DNA from: a virus
Length of the DNA stretch: 32,567 nucleotides
IMG/VR virus record: IMGVR_UViG_3300035703_000300
Span: 1-32,567 of that record
Direction: 5' to 3' (one strand)
Part shown: one piece after another, positions 1-7,577 of the stretch
Numbering within the stretch: the first letter of the stretch is position 1
How the letters are laid out: every line of letters begins with the position of its first letter
Position numbers and translations under genes: made by a program
Notes under the pieces: generated by a model
The model's input: only the letters and a program-made list of their open reading frames with translations
The model's database searches: none
Told to the model about the DNA's origin: nothing

Positions 1-127
1 CAGTTCGGGGCGGCAGGCGCGGAACTCGAGCAGGGGATGTTGACGGTCGGCGGGTTCCGTCCGGAACCGCTGCCGGGCTTCGTGACCGGGGCACCGGGGC
101 AAGGCATCCTGTCCCCTGGGACTGCCC
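1..127. repeat. Terminal direct repeat, left copy (circular contig overlap)
   Basis: These 127 bases are identical to 32441-32567. The repeat lies inside the tape-measure coding sequence and joining the ends keeps its frame open, so it marks a circular or circularly permuted molecule of 32,440 bp. The length 127 equals the largest k-mer used by common short-read assemblers, so it is most simply an assembly overlap and not a packaged terminal repeat. The permuted-genome reading is inference. Confidence 0.95.
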
Positions 128-411
128 CGTCCGGACAGATCGGTGCCGATACGAGCGGGGCCTTCGCGGATCTCGTTCGCATCCTGCGAGAACTGTTCGC
201 GGTGCAACTCGACGAGGCCGGGGCGGGGATGACCGAGCGGCAACCCCTGTATGTCTTCGACGTGGCGGCAGGACGTGACGAGTTCACCCGGGCTCCGCGT
301 GGTCTGTTCTTCCGTCCGGTCGGGTCCGGTCGCGGGGTCGACGGCGGGCAGTCGCTGTCCGGGGTATCCTCGAACACGACGAACCGGGCGATGAGCAGGA
401 GGACCGGATGA
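1..411 (+). CDS. Tape measure protein, C-terminal part (gene continues from window end)
   Basis: This is the last 136 codons of the tape-measure gene that begins at 30740; the frame joins exactly across the circular junction to give about 703 residues in total. The segment is rich in Gly, Pro and Ala and has no recognisable enzymatic motif, as expected for the tail-tip end of a tape measure. Its TGA stop at 409-411 overlaps the ATG of the tail hub gene at 408, so the two are translationally coupled. The ATG at 37 is internal and is not a real start, because upstream sequence in the circular molecule is open. Confidence 0.9.
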   Translation, partial: QFGAAGAELEQGMLTVGGFRPEPLPGFVTGAPGQGILSPGTAPSGQIGADTSGAFADLVRILRELFAVQLDEAGAGMTERQPLYVFDVAAGRDEFTRAPRGLFFRPVGSGRGVDGGQSLSGVSSNTTNRAMSRRTG

Positions 412-3035
412 ACACGACCGATCGGAACGGGGTCGCCCTACCGTCGGACCTCGGCGAGATCATCGACTTCGTCTGGTCCGTCCGGATCGCGGCGACGAAC
501 GGGGTCTTGAACTCTTCGACGGGGTGGACCTACTACGAGATCCCGGCCGAGGCGGTCATCCAGCGTTCCCGGTCGACGGCCCTCGACGAAGGGACTTGGT
601 CTTTGACCCTCGGCATTCTGGCCGATGCCTTGCCGGACTTGACCGAGCCCCTCGCCTATTATCAACTCGAAGTCGACCTCGTCGACGACGCGGGGAACCA
701 GTGGCCGTATCACACAGGTCCGATCGATACGGTCTCGGAGTCCTGGACGCTCGACGGCGGTGCCCTCGTCCGGGTCTATGAGGTGCAGTCCTTCGGGGTG
801 TTGCAGCGGACCAAGGGGTTCGACTTCCTTTCTCTCAACGTCGTCCCTTTATCGGCCACCTTCTCGGGAACGATGACCGGGTTCGCGCAAGCGCACTATG
901 TCACGATGACCGGACCTTTCGCCGTCGGGACCCGGTATCTCATCCCCGGGACGAACGCAGGCGGGACCGTCGATATCACCGTCGGGACCGGGTCCTTCCC
1001 CGGGGTCATCGTCGACAATGACTCGGCCTTCGGTTCACCGCTTGTCTACGGGGTGGACTATACCGTCACGAACGCGGCCGGAACCGCGGTCCCCGCGGCC
1101 AACGAGCCCGCGTATCTGAACCCCCTTGTCGCGATCGCGGCGGGGACTTGGTATGTCCGGTTCTTCGCGGTCGCATACTGGGGCATCCTACAGAACTCCC
1201 CGGTCTCTCGACCGTTCTTCATCCGGGTTCCCCCCGGGGCCGTGACCTATACCTTCGGCACGACCAGGCCTAAGCGAACCATCGCGGATGACTTCGCCAC
1301 ACTCGCGGCCTCGGGCTGTACCACGACCGTGATCTCGGTCAAGGACCCCGAACCGTACAAGTCGGGAACCGGGGTCGTCGCGGTCACGTCCGGGCCGACC
1401 GAGTTCCTTGAATGGACCTCGGCATCGACCGGGGCCGTCGAGGTCCGGCAGATATCGTCCGTCGATGCCTCGGGCAACATCACGGTGACGGCCTTCTCTG
1501 CGGCCCCTGCCGAGGGGGACTTGATTCGCCTGGTCACGACTCAATCCTTCAGGGCGTGGCAACGGAACAACACGTCCTTCCCGTCTTACTCTGGGGTCAA
1601 TCCGGGCTTCTTCACGAGTTCGGCACGCGTCACGGAGTACCCGAAGGGTCTCTTCGAGCTCCTGCCGCAGTCCGGGATCATGCGGGCGAGATCTACTCGG
1701 CATTGGCTCACGGCCTCGACCGAGGTGTACGGTTATCAGCTTGAGTACCTGTCAGATACCGTCGGGTCAATCGGTGCGGACAACCGTTTAGAGTCGCTTT
1801 ACTATTACGTCCTGATCACGGCCACGAGCCTGTATGCCGCGGGTGACTTCGAGACCGGGAATGCCCTTCTCGCGTACTTCAAGAACTTCACGCGGACCCT
1901 GTCATCGGTCGACCAGGTCCTCGACGACATCGGCAAGGACGGCCTTCCCCCGAACGGGTACATCCACGACCGACCCGCGGGCAAGCTGCTTGTGTCGGCC
2001 TTCCGGCAGAAGACATCACCGGACCTTGTCCTTGGGAACGTCCTCGGCGTCCAGATCGGAAGCCTGCCGGAGCCTGTATCCTCGGTGACGGTCCGGTCTG
2101 TCGGTGACCCGCGGATCATCACGCCGGACCTCGAACCGACCCTTGCCGGGACTTGGACGAACGGGCAAAGGATCTTCGACGGGGTCCAGTCCGTCGACTA
2201 CGCCGAGGCCACGAGCGGGGCGTCGGTGACGTTCCGGATCAGGATGTCCGAGGGTGCCTTGTTCCCCCCGGTCTCGTCCTTCGAGATCATCGGCCGTCAA
2301 GGGGTCGTCGAGGTCTACGCGGAACGGTTCGACGGGACAAGCACGGCATCGAGGACCGGGTTCCTCGAGGGGTCCGGCTACTTCGTCTTGTCCGAGGGCA
2401 AGCCCGTGGTCATCGGCAAGCAGGAACTAGAGAACCTGTTCGCCCTTATCGGGGGCTTTCAAACTGCCGAGTGGCGCGTGACCATGAAGTTCTACGATGA
2501 CACGATGAACGGTACCAAGGCCGCTCAGGTCTACGAGATCCGGGCCTACTCAGAGATCGAGACGGGATGGTCCGCGTACCTGACAGATGATCTTGCGGAC
2601 ACGGCCGACACTGGGACCTACCCTACCGGGTGGAATACGCTCAATACCGAGGGCTTCGGGCCGTTCTGGTGGGTTCGGGATGTCGGTCGGGCCCGGTCCT
2701 TCCGGTATGCCTCATCGGACTACTTGAAACGGGTCCTTCCGTCCTACAACGCTTCATGGTCCTTGGCCGGATTCCGTCGCGAGATTGTCGACTTGACCCG
2801 GATCAATCAGGTCGAATGCAGGCGGATCGCGGAATCGTACCTTGACGAGTACGTCCGGCAGGGCCGGACCTACACGGTCTCGGCAATCCTCGACCCGAGG
2901 ATCGACCTCGGGGATACCGTCAACGTGACCCTCGGTGACGGGTCATCGCGGGATCTGTTCGTCTGGTCGATTGCGGACAGCGGGGCCCGCGAGGACTTCG
3001 AGGCGACGTATACCCTGCTCGACTACTCGGCGTGA
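408..3035 (+). CDS. Tail tip / baseplate hub protein
   Basis: An 875-residue protein directly downstream of the tape measure, the usual place for the distal tail and hub proteins. The N-terminal ~140 residues are beta-rich with a pattern (HTGPIDT, then VYEVQSFG) seen in hub or tail-tip proteins. The last ~80 residues contain a segment in which 'DPRIDLGDTVNVTL' precedes a short terminal beta domain, typical of gp27/Tal-like hubs that report position dependence. No peptidase or lysozyme motif is evident. The ATG at 408 overlaps the previous stop (ATGA). No separate distal tail protein gene is seen, so this large protein may combine those roles; that is inference. Family assignment rests on position and general pattern, not on a diagnostic motif. 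Confidence 0.75.
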   Translation: MNTTDRNGVALPSDLGEIIDFVWSVRIAATNGVLNSSTGWTYYEIPAEAVIQRSRSTALDEGTWSLTLGILADALPDLTEPLAYYQLEVDLVDDAGNQWPYHTGPIDTVSESWTLDGGALVRVYEVQSFGVLQRTKGFDFLSLNVVPLSATFSGTMTGFAQAHYVTMTGPFAVGTRYLIPGTNAGGTVDITVGTGSFPGVIVDNDSAFGSPLVYGVDYTVTNAAGTAVPAANEPAYLNPLVAIAAGTWYVRFFAVAYWGILQNSPVSRPFFIRVPPGAVTYTFGTTRPKRTIADDFATLAASGCTTTVISVKDPEPYKSGTGVVAVTSGPTEFLEWTSASTGAVEVRQISSVDASGNITVTAFSAAPAEGDLIRLVTTQSFRAWQRNNTSFPSYSGVNPGFFTSSARVTEYPKGLFELLPQSGIMRARSTRHWLTASTEVYGYQLEYLSDTVGSIGADNRLESLYYYVLITATSLYAAGDFETGNALLAYFKNFTRTLSSVDQVLDDIGKDGLPPNGYIHDRPAGKLLVSAFRQKTSPDLVLGNVLGVQIGSLPEPVSSVTVRSVGDPRIITPDLEPTLAGTWTNGQRIFDGVQSVDYAEATSGASVTFRIRMSEGALFPPVSSFEIIGRQGVVEVYAERFDGTSTASRTGFLEGSGYFVLSEGKPVVIGKQELENLFALIGGFQTAEWRVTMKFYDDTMNGTKAAQVYEIRAYSEIETGWSAYLTDDLADTADTGTYPTGWNTLNTEGFGPFWWVRDVGRARSFRYASSDYLKRVLPSYNASWSLAGFRREIVDLTRINQVECRRIAESYLDEYVRQGRTYTVSAILDPRIDLGDTVNVTLGDGSSRDLFVWSIADSGAREDFEATYTLLDYSA

Positions 3036-3077
3036 CCGGGGGGTGACCCGTTGCCCGGTCCCCGTTAAGCTAAGGGA

Positions 3078-5591
3078 ATGACGCAACCCGCAGGACCGAT
3101 CTTGGGCGCGGCTCATCTCGACGACGGAATCAACACGCGATTCCGTTGGAACGAGGAGTCCGGCCTTGCCTCGCCCGCGTCCCGGGCCGTCGGCTCGATT
3201 CAACAGACCTTCGGCGGTCCTGTCCGGGTCGTGCCGACCCCGGTCACCTACCCCCCGAAGGACCTTGACCTTCCGGGGTATCTGCTACAGGTCAACGGCC
3301 TCGCCGAAGGATACGATCGGCTTGACCGTCTCTACAACCTTGCCGGGACCGCGGGGTCGGTCTCGATCTTGCAGATGGGTGCCCTCGGCCTCGAGGTCAT
3401 CCCCGAGACTCCGATCGTCGAACGGCTCAAGGCGCACCGAGTGCAACTTGACTTCTCGATGAAGGGGATCGCGATTCCTGCGACCTGGACCGCTCTCTTC
3501 GGAAGCTACATTGGGGCAGCGTACGGGATGGTGGCCAACGGCGAGTCATTGATCAATACGTCGGCCTTCGCCTTGGCTTCTGGGGCCTCTCCTAGCGTCA
3601 CGAACGCGGGCTCGGCCCCTACCCCTATTGTCCTGACCATCTCTGTCTCGGGGCCCCGTACAACGCGGTTCTATGTCCGATGCACGGCCCCGGGCTATAC
3701 CAAGCGGATCTCGGTCACCCCGACATCGGGCGGGGTCGTGAGCATCGGCGAGAAGGACGGTCTCTTCGTCCCACCCGGAGCCTCGGTCCTGCGATACGAG
3801 GAAGCGAGCGGGGCCTTGATCACGGGCACCATCGCGTCGTCCATCTATGGTACGCGGTGGCGATACGAAGGCCTCGATGATGCCTTGTCCGAAGTCGGCC
3901 CTGTCGTGGTTTACAACACCCGGCAGATGCGAGCATACGCGGCGACCTCGGCCTTCACGACTTCGGCAGGCCTGACGCTGTACGGGCCAGACGTGCCGCG
4001 CTTCGGCAACAGTGGCACCTTCGATGCCGCCGATGCCGGGCTGGTGGTGGAGCCTGACCGCACTAACCTGCTGCTGCAGTCTCAGGCACTCGGCACCACA
4101 TGGGTTCAGGCTGGCACAATCACGGTGACAAACAACAACAGCACCGCACCTGACGGAACGACCACGAGCACGCGCGTGCAGCTGACGGCAGGGGCAACAG
4201 GCAGTCTGTCGCAGGCTTCGCCTACGCTGACAGCTGCGCCGTATGTGTTGAGCTTCTACGCGCGGGGCACCGGCAGCTTCACCGTGGCGATGGGTGCCAT
4301 CCTGTCGGCGCAGGTTGTCACGCCCGGCACCAACTGGACACGGTACCAGTACCTTGTGACGGGCACGGCCGCGTCCTACACCGTGACATTTGCCGACAAT
4401 GCGCTGGCAGCAGCCGACGTGCAGCTGTGGGGCGTCCAGCTGGAGCTGGCCACGGGCCAGACCGCGGCGAACGCGACGAGCTACATCCCGACGACGACCA
4501 CGACTCAACAGAGGATGGCAGACTTTATCGGCATCCGTCCGGTCGAGAACTTGCTTGCATGGTCGAATCGGTTCGACAAGCAGACCGCATCGGCCACAAC
4601 CCGGGGGCTTTGGTATGTCCTGGGCGGAACAATAACAACAAGTCCTCGGCAGACCGGGCCTTCCGGCGTGACGGATGCCACCACCTTAACCGCTGCCGCC
4701 GGTGCTCAAGGCGTGAGCCAGCGGCTTTTAAATGCCGAGAATCTATCCGGCAAAACCGTCGTTTTCAGTGTCTGGATGAAGCTCAACAGTGCAACACCAG
4801 ACGCCGATGGCAGGATCGTTATTGAAGAAGTCGGAGCATCGGCAGGAACGACTACATCAAGCGCGGGAAACCTTGACGATCAATGGCGACGGATCACTGT
4901 TCAACGAAAGCTGGGAGCAGGGGTTACGGACGTTTTGGTTCAAATTCGTTGTGCGGCCGCTATTACCTACTACTTCGCTCATGCTCATGCGTGGGTAGGG
5001 TCCGAAGGAACGTATAATCTTGCATCCGCATCCACGGCAGCAATATCAGCCCCATACATCGAGACGCAGGCGAACCCGGTCTATCGGGCGAGGGGCTGGG
5101 AATGGCCGGACTGGTTGACTCAGAACGGGTACGTCGAGGCTGATGTCTGCTTGTCCGAGACCGCGAATCCGAATCTCTCGTCTCGGTTCTTGCTTGGCAA
5201 CGCTACAGGCCAGTTCACCCCTTCCTTGGCGGCCTTCTATATCGCGAGGCCGAGCAGCGATGCGACGGCGAGCAACACTTTGCAATTCAGCAAGACCCAT
5301 ACCACGGGGACTCCGGCGGTCAATCATTCTGTCGGGTATTCGGTCTTTGACGGGGTCTTTCGCAAGTACCGGATCGAGTGGACGAACTACACCATTTCAG
5401 GCGTCCGGACCGTTCAACTCAAGCTCTACATCGACGGGACTCTAGTCAACACGAACACTCCGTCCGCGACCTCGTGGGTGCGGCCCCCGAGCCTTGAGAT
5501 CATCAACGGATCGACGACCTTCCAGACCATGAAGAACATCGCGATCGGCTCCCCGGTACTTCCGGCGAACGCGATTCCGGCCCCGTACTAG
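3078..5591 (+). CDS. Tail fibre / receptor-binding protein with tandem carbohydrate-binding-like domains
   Basis: An 837-residue protein starting at ATG 3078 behind AAGGGA. Residues 1-300 look like a structural base. Two related beta-sandwich modules follow: one starts near residue 326 (RTNLLLQSQAL) and one near 487 (VENLLAWSNRF). Each opens with an 'NLL-x-x-S' box and has a later strand pattern like that of CBM or concanavalin-like domains in tail fibres. A laminin-G-like segment occupies about 675-837 (YVEADVCLS, YRIEWTNYTI, LKLYIDGTLV). Base use in about 3930-5060 differs from neighbours (more CTG, GCA and AT-rich codons), suggesting domain acquisition. The probable role is host-surface recognition at the tail tip. 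Receptor and host are unknown. Confidence 0.75.
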   Translation: MTQPAGPILGAAHLDDGINTRFRWNEESGLASPASRAVGSIQQTFGGPVRVVPTPVTYPPKDLDLPGYLLQVNGLAEGYDRLDRLYNLAGTAGSVSILQMGALGLEVIPETPIVERLKAHRVQLDFSMKGIAIPATWTALFGSYIGAAYGMVANGESLINTSAFALASGASPSVTNAGSAPTPIVLTISVSGPRTTRFYVRCTAPGYTKRISVTPTSGGVVSIGEKDGLFVPPGASVLRYEEASGALITGTIASSIYGTRWRYEGLDDALSEVGPVVVYNTRQMRAYAATSAFTTSAGLTLYGPDVPRFGNSGTFDAADAGLVVEPDRTNLLLQSQALGTTWVQAGTITVTNNNSTAPDGTTTSTRVQLTAGATGSLSQASPTLTAAPYVLSFYARGTGSFTVAMGAILSAQVVTPGTNWTRYQYLVTGTAASYTVTFADNALAAADVQLWGVQLELATGQTAANATSYIPTTTTTQQRMADFIGIRPVENLLAWSNRFDKQTASATTRGLWYVLGGTITTSPRQTGPSGVTDATTLTAAAGAQGVSQRLLNAENLSGKTVVFSVWMKLNSATPDADGRIVIEEVGASAGTTTSSAGNLDDQWRRITVQRKLGAGVTDVLVQIRCAAAITYYFAHAHAWVGSEGTYNLASASTAAISAPYIETQANPVYRARGWEWPDWLTQNGYVEADVCLSETANPNLSSRFLLGNATGQFTPSLAAFYIARPSSDATASNTLQFSKTHTTGTPAVNHSVGYSVFDGVFRKYRIEWTNYTISGVRTVQLKLYIDGTLVNTNTPSATSWVRPPSLEIINGSTTFQTMKNIAIGSPVLPANAIPAPY

Positions 5592-5600
5592 GAGAAAGAG

Positions 5601-5837
5601 ATGGACGCGAGACAAGAAAGGATGCTCGAGGAGTTGCATGACGCCATCCTCGGGTCAGTCGGTCGCCCCGGGCTCGCCGAGCAGGTCAGGTCACTTGAGT
5701 CCCGTCTTTCGCGGGTTGAAGGCCTCGTCACCGCGGCTCAAACAACCCTTTGGGCTAAGTTCTGGCAGGCCTTGAGCCTCGTCGGTGCGGCCGGAGCGTC
5801 CTGGTTCGTGGCGCACTTCCACGGTACCCGGCCATGA
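5601..5837 (+). CDS. XhlA-like membrane protein of the lysis cassette
   Basis: A 78-residue protein with AGGAGAAAG upstream of ATG 5601. Residues ~4-48 are predicted coiled coil (heptad-like Leu, Val in EELHDAILGSV and VRSLESRLSRVEGLV). Residues ~53-72 form one hydrophobic segment (ALSLVGAAGASWFVAHF). A soluble coiled coil followed by one C-terminal membrane span is the layout of haemolysin XhlA-type proteins next to endolysins. It ends inside the ATGA shared with the endolysin, so the pair is coupled. It could be a holin, an accessory lysis protein or an anchor for the fibre; lysis accessory is the best guess. Confidence 0.7.
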   Translation: MDARQERMLEELHDAILGSVGRPGLAEQVRSLESRLSRVEGLVTAAQTTLWAKFWQALSLVGAAGASWFVAHFHGTRP

Positions 5838-6292
5838 TGCTGTCCGAGCACTTCAACTCGGCCGAGTTCGTGGCCCCCGGCGACCCGGTCCGGCCTTCGG
5901 AAGACGTTCTCGAACGGCTCAAGGATCTATGCGAGCTCGCCCTTGAGCCCCTTCGCGAGGCCCTCGGGCGGCCGATCAAGGTCTCTTCCGGGTATCGGTC
6001 GGCCGTCTATAACAAGAAGATCGGGGGGGCTCCCGGGTCGCAGCATTGTGCGGGCATCGCGGCCGACATTGTCATGGCGAGCGATGCCGAGCAACTCAAG
6101 GCCGCGGCCATCGCAAGTAACATCCCCGGCATCGGGGGGATCGGCATCTACCCCGGCCGTGGGTTCATTCACGTGGACATCCGGCCTCGGGTCGGGAAGA
6201 AGCCGACGACATGGGCTCAGGTCAAAGGCAAGTATCAGGCGATCCCGCGGGAACTGCTTCTCGCGATTCGTGCGCACGGGGGGAAGGTCTAA
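5834..6292 (+). CDS. Endolysin, M15-family zinc peptidase (VanY/D-Ala-D-Ala carboxypeptidase type)
   Basis: A 152-residue single-domain enzyme expected to cut peptide stems of peptidoglycan. The family zinc signature is visible: SSGYRS, then S-Q-H71-C-A-G-I-A-A-D78, then H113-x-D115 in the strand FIHVDIRP. H71, D78 and H113 would bind the metal. There is no separate wall-binding domain and no signal peptide, so export needs a holin. The ATG at 5834 overlaps the upstream stop and its TAA overlaps the ATG of the next gene. Length is normal for phage M15 endolysins such as M15_3 proteins. Confidence 0.92.
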   Translation: MMLSEHFNSAEFVAPGDPVRPSEDVLERLKDLCELALEPLREALGRPIKVSSGYRSAVYNKKIGGAPGSQHCAGIAADIVMASDAEQLKAAAIASNIPGIGGIGIYPGRGFIHVDIRPRVGKKPTTWAQVKGKYQAIPRELLLAIRAHGGKV

Positions 6293-6597
6293 TGGACTGG
6301 TTGAGCGTAGCAGGGCAGGCGGCAGGATGGCTCGTCCAGCAACCCGCGGTACAGGGCGTGGCCGTGGCAGCGGTCACCGAGGCCATCAAGAAGGCCCCTG
6401 CGGGGCCGTCAGGCGGTCACGGCGTGCGACTGGTTGCCGCGGTCCTGGCCGTGGCCTCGACGGTAGCAGCATCGGCCGCGGCTGGCGGGCTTGATCAGGC
6501 GGACCCGCAGGTCATCGGGGGACAGGTCATCGAGGCCTTGTCCGCGTTCCTTGCGGCCGTCGGTGCGTGGCAGCTTGCGCGAAAAGCGAAAGCCTGA
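6292..6597 (+). CDS. Putative holin / lysis membrane protein
   Basis: A 101-residue protein that starts at ATG 6292, sharing one base with the endolysin TAA and preceded by GGGAAGG. Two hydrophobic segments are visible, about residues 46-64 (VRLVAAVLAVASTVAASAAAG) and 76-94 (VIGGQVIEALSAFLAAVGAW), and the C-terminus is basic (ARKAKA). Small size, two spans, a basic tail and position directly after the endolysin fit a class II holin. The assignment is by context only because holins have no universal motif. An upstream in-frame ATG at 6211 lies inside the endolysin and lacks a good ribosome site, so I did not use it. Confidence 0.65.
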   Translation: MDWLSVAGQAAGWLVQQPAVQGVAVAAVTEAIKKAPAGPSGGHGVRLVAAVLAVASTVAASAAAGGLDQADPQVIGGQVIEALSAFLAAVGAWQLARKAKA

Positions 6598-6603
6598 TAG
6601 TAT
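6575..6603 (+). promoter_or_regulatory. Sigma70-type promoter for a candidate small RNA
   Basis: TTGCGC (6575-6580), a 17-base spacer and TAGTAT (6598-6603). The sequence after the -10, TAGTATAGAAA, is shared with the early promoter at 19930, which supports it. The -35 lies inside the end of the holin gene. Transcription would start near 6610, with no gene before the terminator at 6743. Confidence 0.55.
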
Positions 6604-6609
6604 AGAAAT

Positions 6610-6775
6610 CCGGCGGCGGCTCACCCCGTTTCCGTGTCCCGGGTTCTTTATCCTCCGCGAAGGGGAAACGGTCCCCCAGGTCTGGCGGTCCCCCTCGACG
6701 GCGTCTCTACCCAGAGAACCAGAAGACTGCGGACCGTCGCTCAAAGCCCCCTTTCCTCGGAACGGGGGCTTTCGT
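6610..6775 (+). ncRNA. Candidate small structured non-coding RNA (~165 nt)
   Basis: This stretch sits between a promoter (6575-6603) and a 9-bp rho-independent-type hairpin (6743-6772), and no ORF with a ribosome site fills it. It can fold on itself: CCGTTTCC near 6625 pairs with GGAAACGG near 6664, and GCGGTCC near 6686 pairs with GGACCGT near 6730 through one wobble pair. Non-coding space of this size is rare in this packed genome. An untranslated leader or a decoy/sponge RNA are alternatives. The presence of an RNA is inferred from the sequence alone. Confidence 0.4.
6743..6772 (+). terminator. Rho-independent-type terminator
   Basis: AAAGCCCCC (6743-6751) pairs with GGGGGCTTT (6764-6772) around a 12-base loop. 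The following tract is short and interrupted (TTTCGTGTATTAT), so strength is uncertain. It would end the 6610 transcript and the lysis operon. Confidence 0.65.
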
Positions 6776-6862
6776 GTATTATCTAGACGACCGAAGCACG
6801 GTGTCCATGCCGACGATTCCAACAATCAGGGCGGGCGCGGTTATCCGCCGAGAAGGTCAACG
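6776..6862 (+). other. Intergenic segment between two terminators, no supported gene
   Basis: A -10-like TATTAT lies at 6777-6782 but without a clear -35. A GGCGG/CCGCC inverted repeat sits near 6830-6850. The only ATG reading frame (from 6814) has no ribosome site and runs through the downstream terminator hairpin. This may be a second small transcript ending at 6863-6903, but I cannot support a promoter. Confidence 0.3.
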
Positions 6863-6903
6863 AAATCCCCCCGGGCCGCAAGGCACAGGAACCGGGGGGG
6901 TTT
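6863..6903 (+). terminator. Strong rho-independent terminator
   Basis: AAATCCCCCCGG (6863-6874) pairs with CCGGGGGGGTTT (6892-6903), a 12-bp stem with one G-U pair, followed by CTCTTT. It isolates the early promoter at 6930 from upstream transcription. Confidence 0.8.
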
Positions 6904-6906
6904 CTC

Positions 6907-6958
6907 TTTGGGAAACTTTCTCAAACATATTGACGGGATAAGACAAACCCGTCATTAT
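6907..6958 (+). promoter_or_regulatory. Early promoter P1 with two operator-like palindromes
   Basis: TTGACG (6930-6935) and CATTAT (6953-6958) are spaced by 17 bases. Between them lies the inverted repeat ACGGG (6933-6937) / CCCGT (6948-6952). Upstream is an imperfect palindrome TTTGGGAAACTTTCTCAAA (6907-6925). Both motifs recur at other promoters of this genome. It drives the ribbon-helix-helix gene at 6984, which suggests autoregulation by inference. Confidence 0.8.
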
Positions 6959-6983
6959 CAGACAACGGCTTTAGGAGGTCGTT

Positions 6984-7157
6984 ATGAGAGTTGGCGGAAG
7001 GGGCCGCAAGGCCGACACGGTGGCGATCGGGTTCCGCATCCCTGCGGAACTCGACCGGAAGTTGCGAGAGATGGCGCAAGACCGGGGGGTGACCCCCGGA
7101 GCGATCATCGAAGAGCTCATCAAGAAGGAGATAGAGCGTGAGACTCAAGAGCGATAG
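6984..7157 (+). CDS. Ribbon-helix-helix (CopG/Arc-type) DNA-binding regulator
   Basis: A 57-residue protein with a textbook AGGAGG ribosome site before ATG 6984. After a basic N-terminus, a strand TVAIGFRIP (about residues 12-20) precedes helices AELDRKLREMAQDRG and TPGAIIEELIKKEIERE. This is the classic RHH fold, which binds palindromic DNA as dimers through the paired beta strands. It is the first gene after promoter P1, whose -35/-10 spacer holds the ACGGG..CCYGY inverted repeat found at four other promoters, so it is the best candidate for the phage's early regulator. That target is inference. The end overlaps the next gene by 20 bases. Confidence 0.85.
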   Translation: MRVGGRGRKADTVAIGFRIPAELDRKLREMAQDRGVTPGAIIEELIKKEIERETQER

Positions 7158-7326
7158 AAAGTATCGGGTACGGCGAGGCGTGGCCCTCGGGGTCATCCTG
7201 ACCCTCTGGTCGGTCTTCGGACTCGATGTCATCAAGGCAGGGGTCGGGGCCGCGTTCCCTGTCCTGACGGCCGCAGGGCAGGCCCTCGGGGTATGGCATC
7301 CCCTGACCACGGAGCGCGGCCGATGA
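7138..7326 (+). CDS. Small single-span membrane protein
   Basis: A 62-residue protein read from GTG 7138, preceded by AAGGAGATAGAGC. A very basic N-terminus (MRLKSDRKYRVRRG) is followed by a hydrophobic stretch at about residues 16-35 (ALGVILTLWSVFGLDVI) and another weaker one to ~52. The charge pattern predicts the N-terminus in the cytoplasm. Its function is not recognised. Early expression and membrane location are compatible with host takeover or superinfection exclusion, but nothing in the sequence proves it. Stop overlaps the next ATG (ATGA). Confidence 0.7.
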   Translation: MRLKSDRKYRVRRGVALGVILTLWSVFGLDVIKAGVGAAFPVLTAAGQALGVWHPLTTERGR

Positions 7327-7577
7327 TCGCTCGTGGGCTTGACCAGGTCTTCCGGGCCCTTCAACGGGCTGAGATCGACCTCGCGGCACGGGATCAGGCC
7401 TTGCGGCTGGCGTGGGAGTTCTGGGCGGTCGTGAAGGAAGTCTCGACCGAGCCACCGAACCGCGAGCTCCTGCGGAAGCTCGACGAGGCCGAGCGTCGGT
7501 TCCTCGATGCGTTGGACGTCATGGGATGGGAGCGTCCGGCACGGGGCCGGGTGTCCGTAGAAAGGATTGAGAAATGA
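7323..7577 (+). CDS. Hypothetical helical protein
   Basis: An 84-residue, mostly alpha-helical protein (RGLDQVFRALQRAEIDL, then LLRKLDEAERRFLDAL), starting at ATG 7323 inside the preceding gene's stop (ATGA). The upstream ATG at 7293 would overlap the membrane protein gene and is less likely. I recognise no family. It is cotranscribed with the regulators on either side, and its own stop overlaps the next ATG, so its dose is tied to them. Confidence 0.75.
   Translation: MIARGLDQVFRALQRAEIDLAARDQALRLAWEFWAVVKEVSTEPPNRELLRKLDEAERRFLDALDVMGWERPARGRVSVERIEK

Noticed and set aside
3546-4508. A 320-codon minus-strand frame opposite the fibre gene
   Set aside because: Cys/Arg/His-rich random-like sequence, with the fibre gene in good frame on the other strand.
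6814-6935. Small ORF from the ATG at 6814 between the two terminators
   Set aside because: No ribosome site, and the frame runs through a 12-bp terminator stem and the P1 promoter region.
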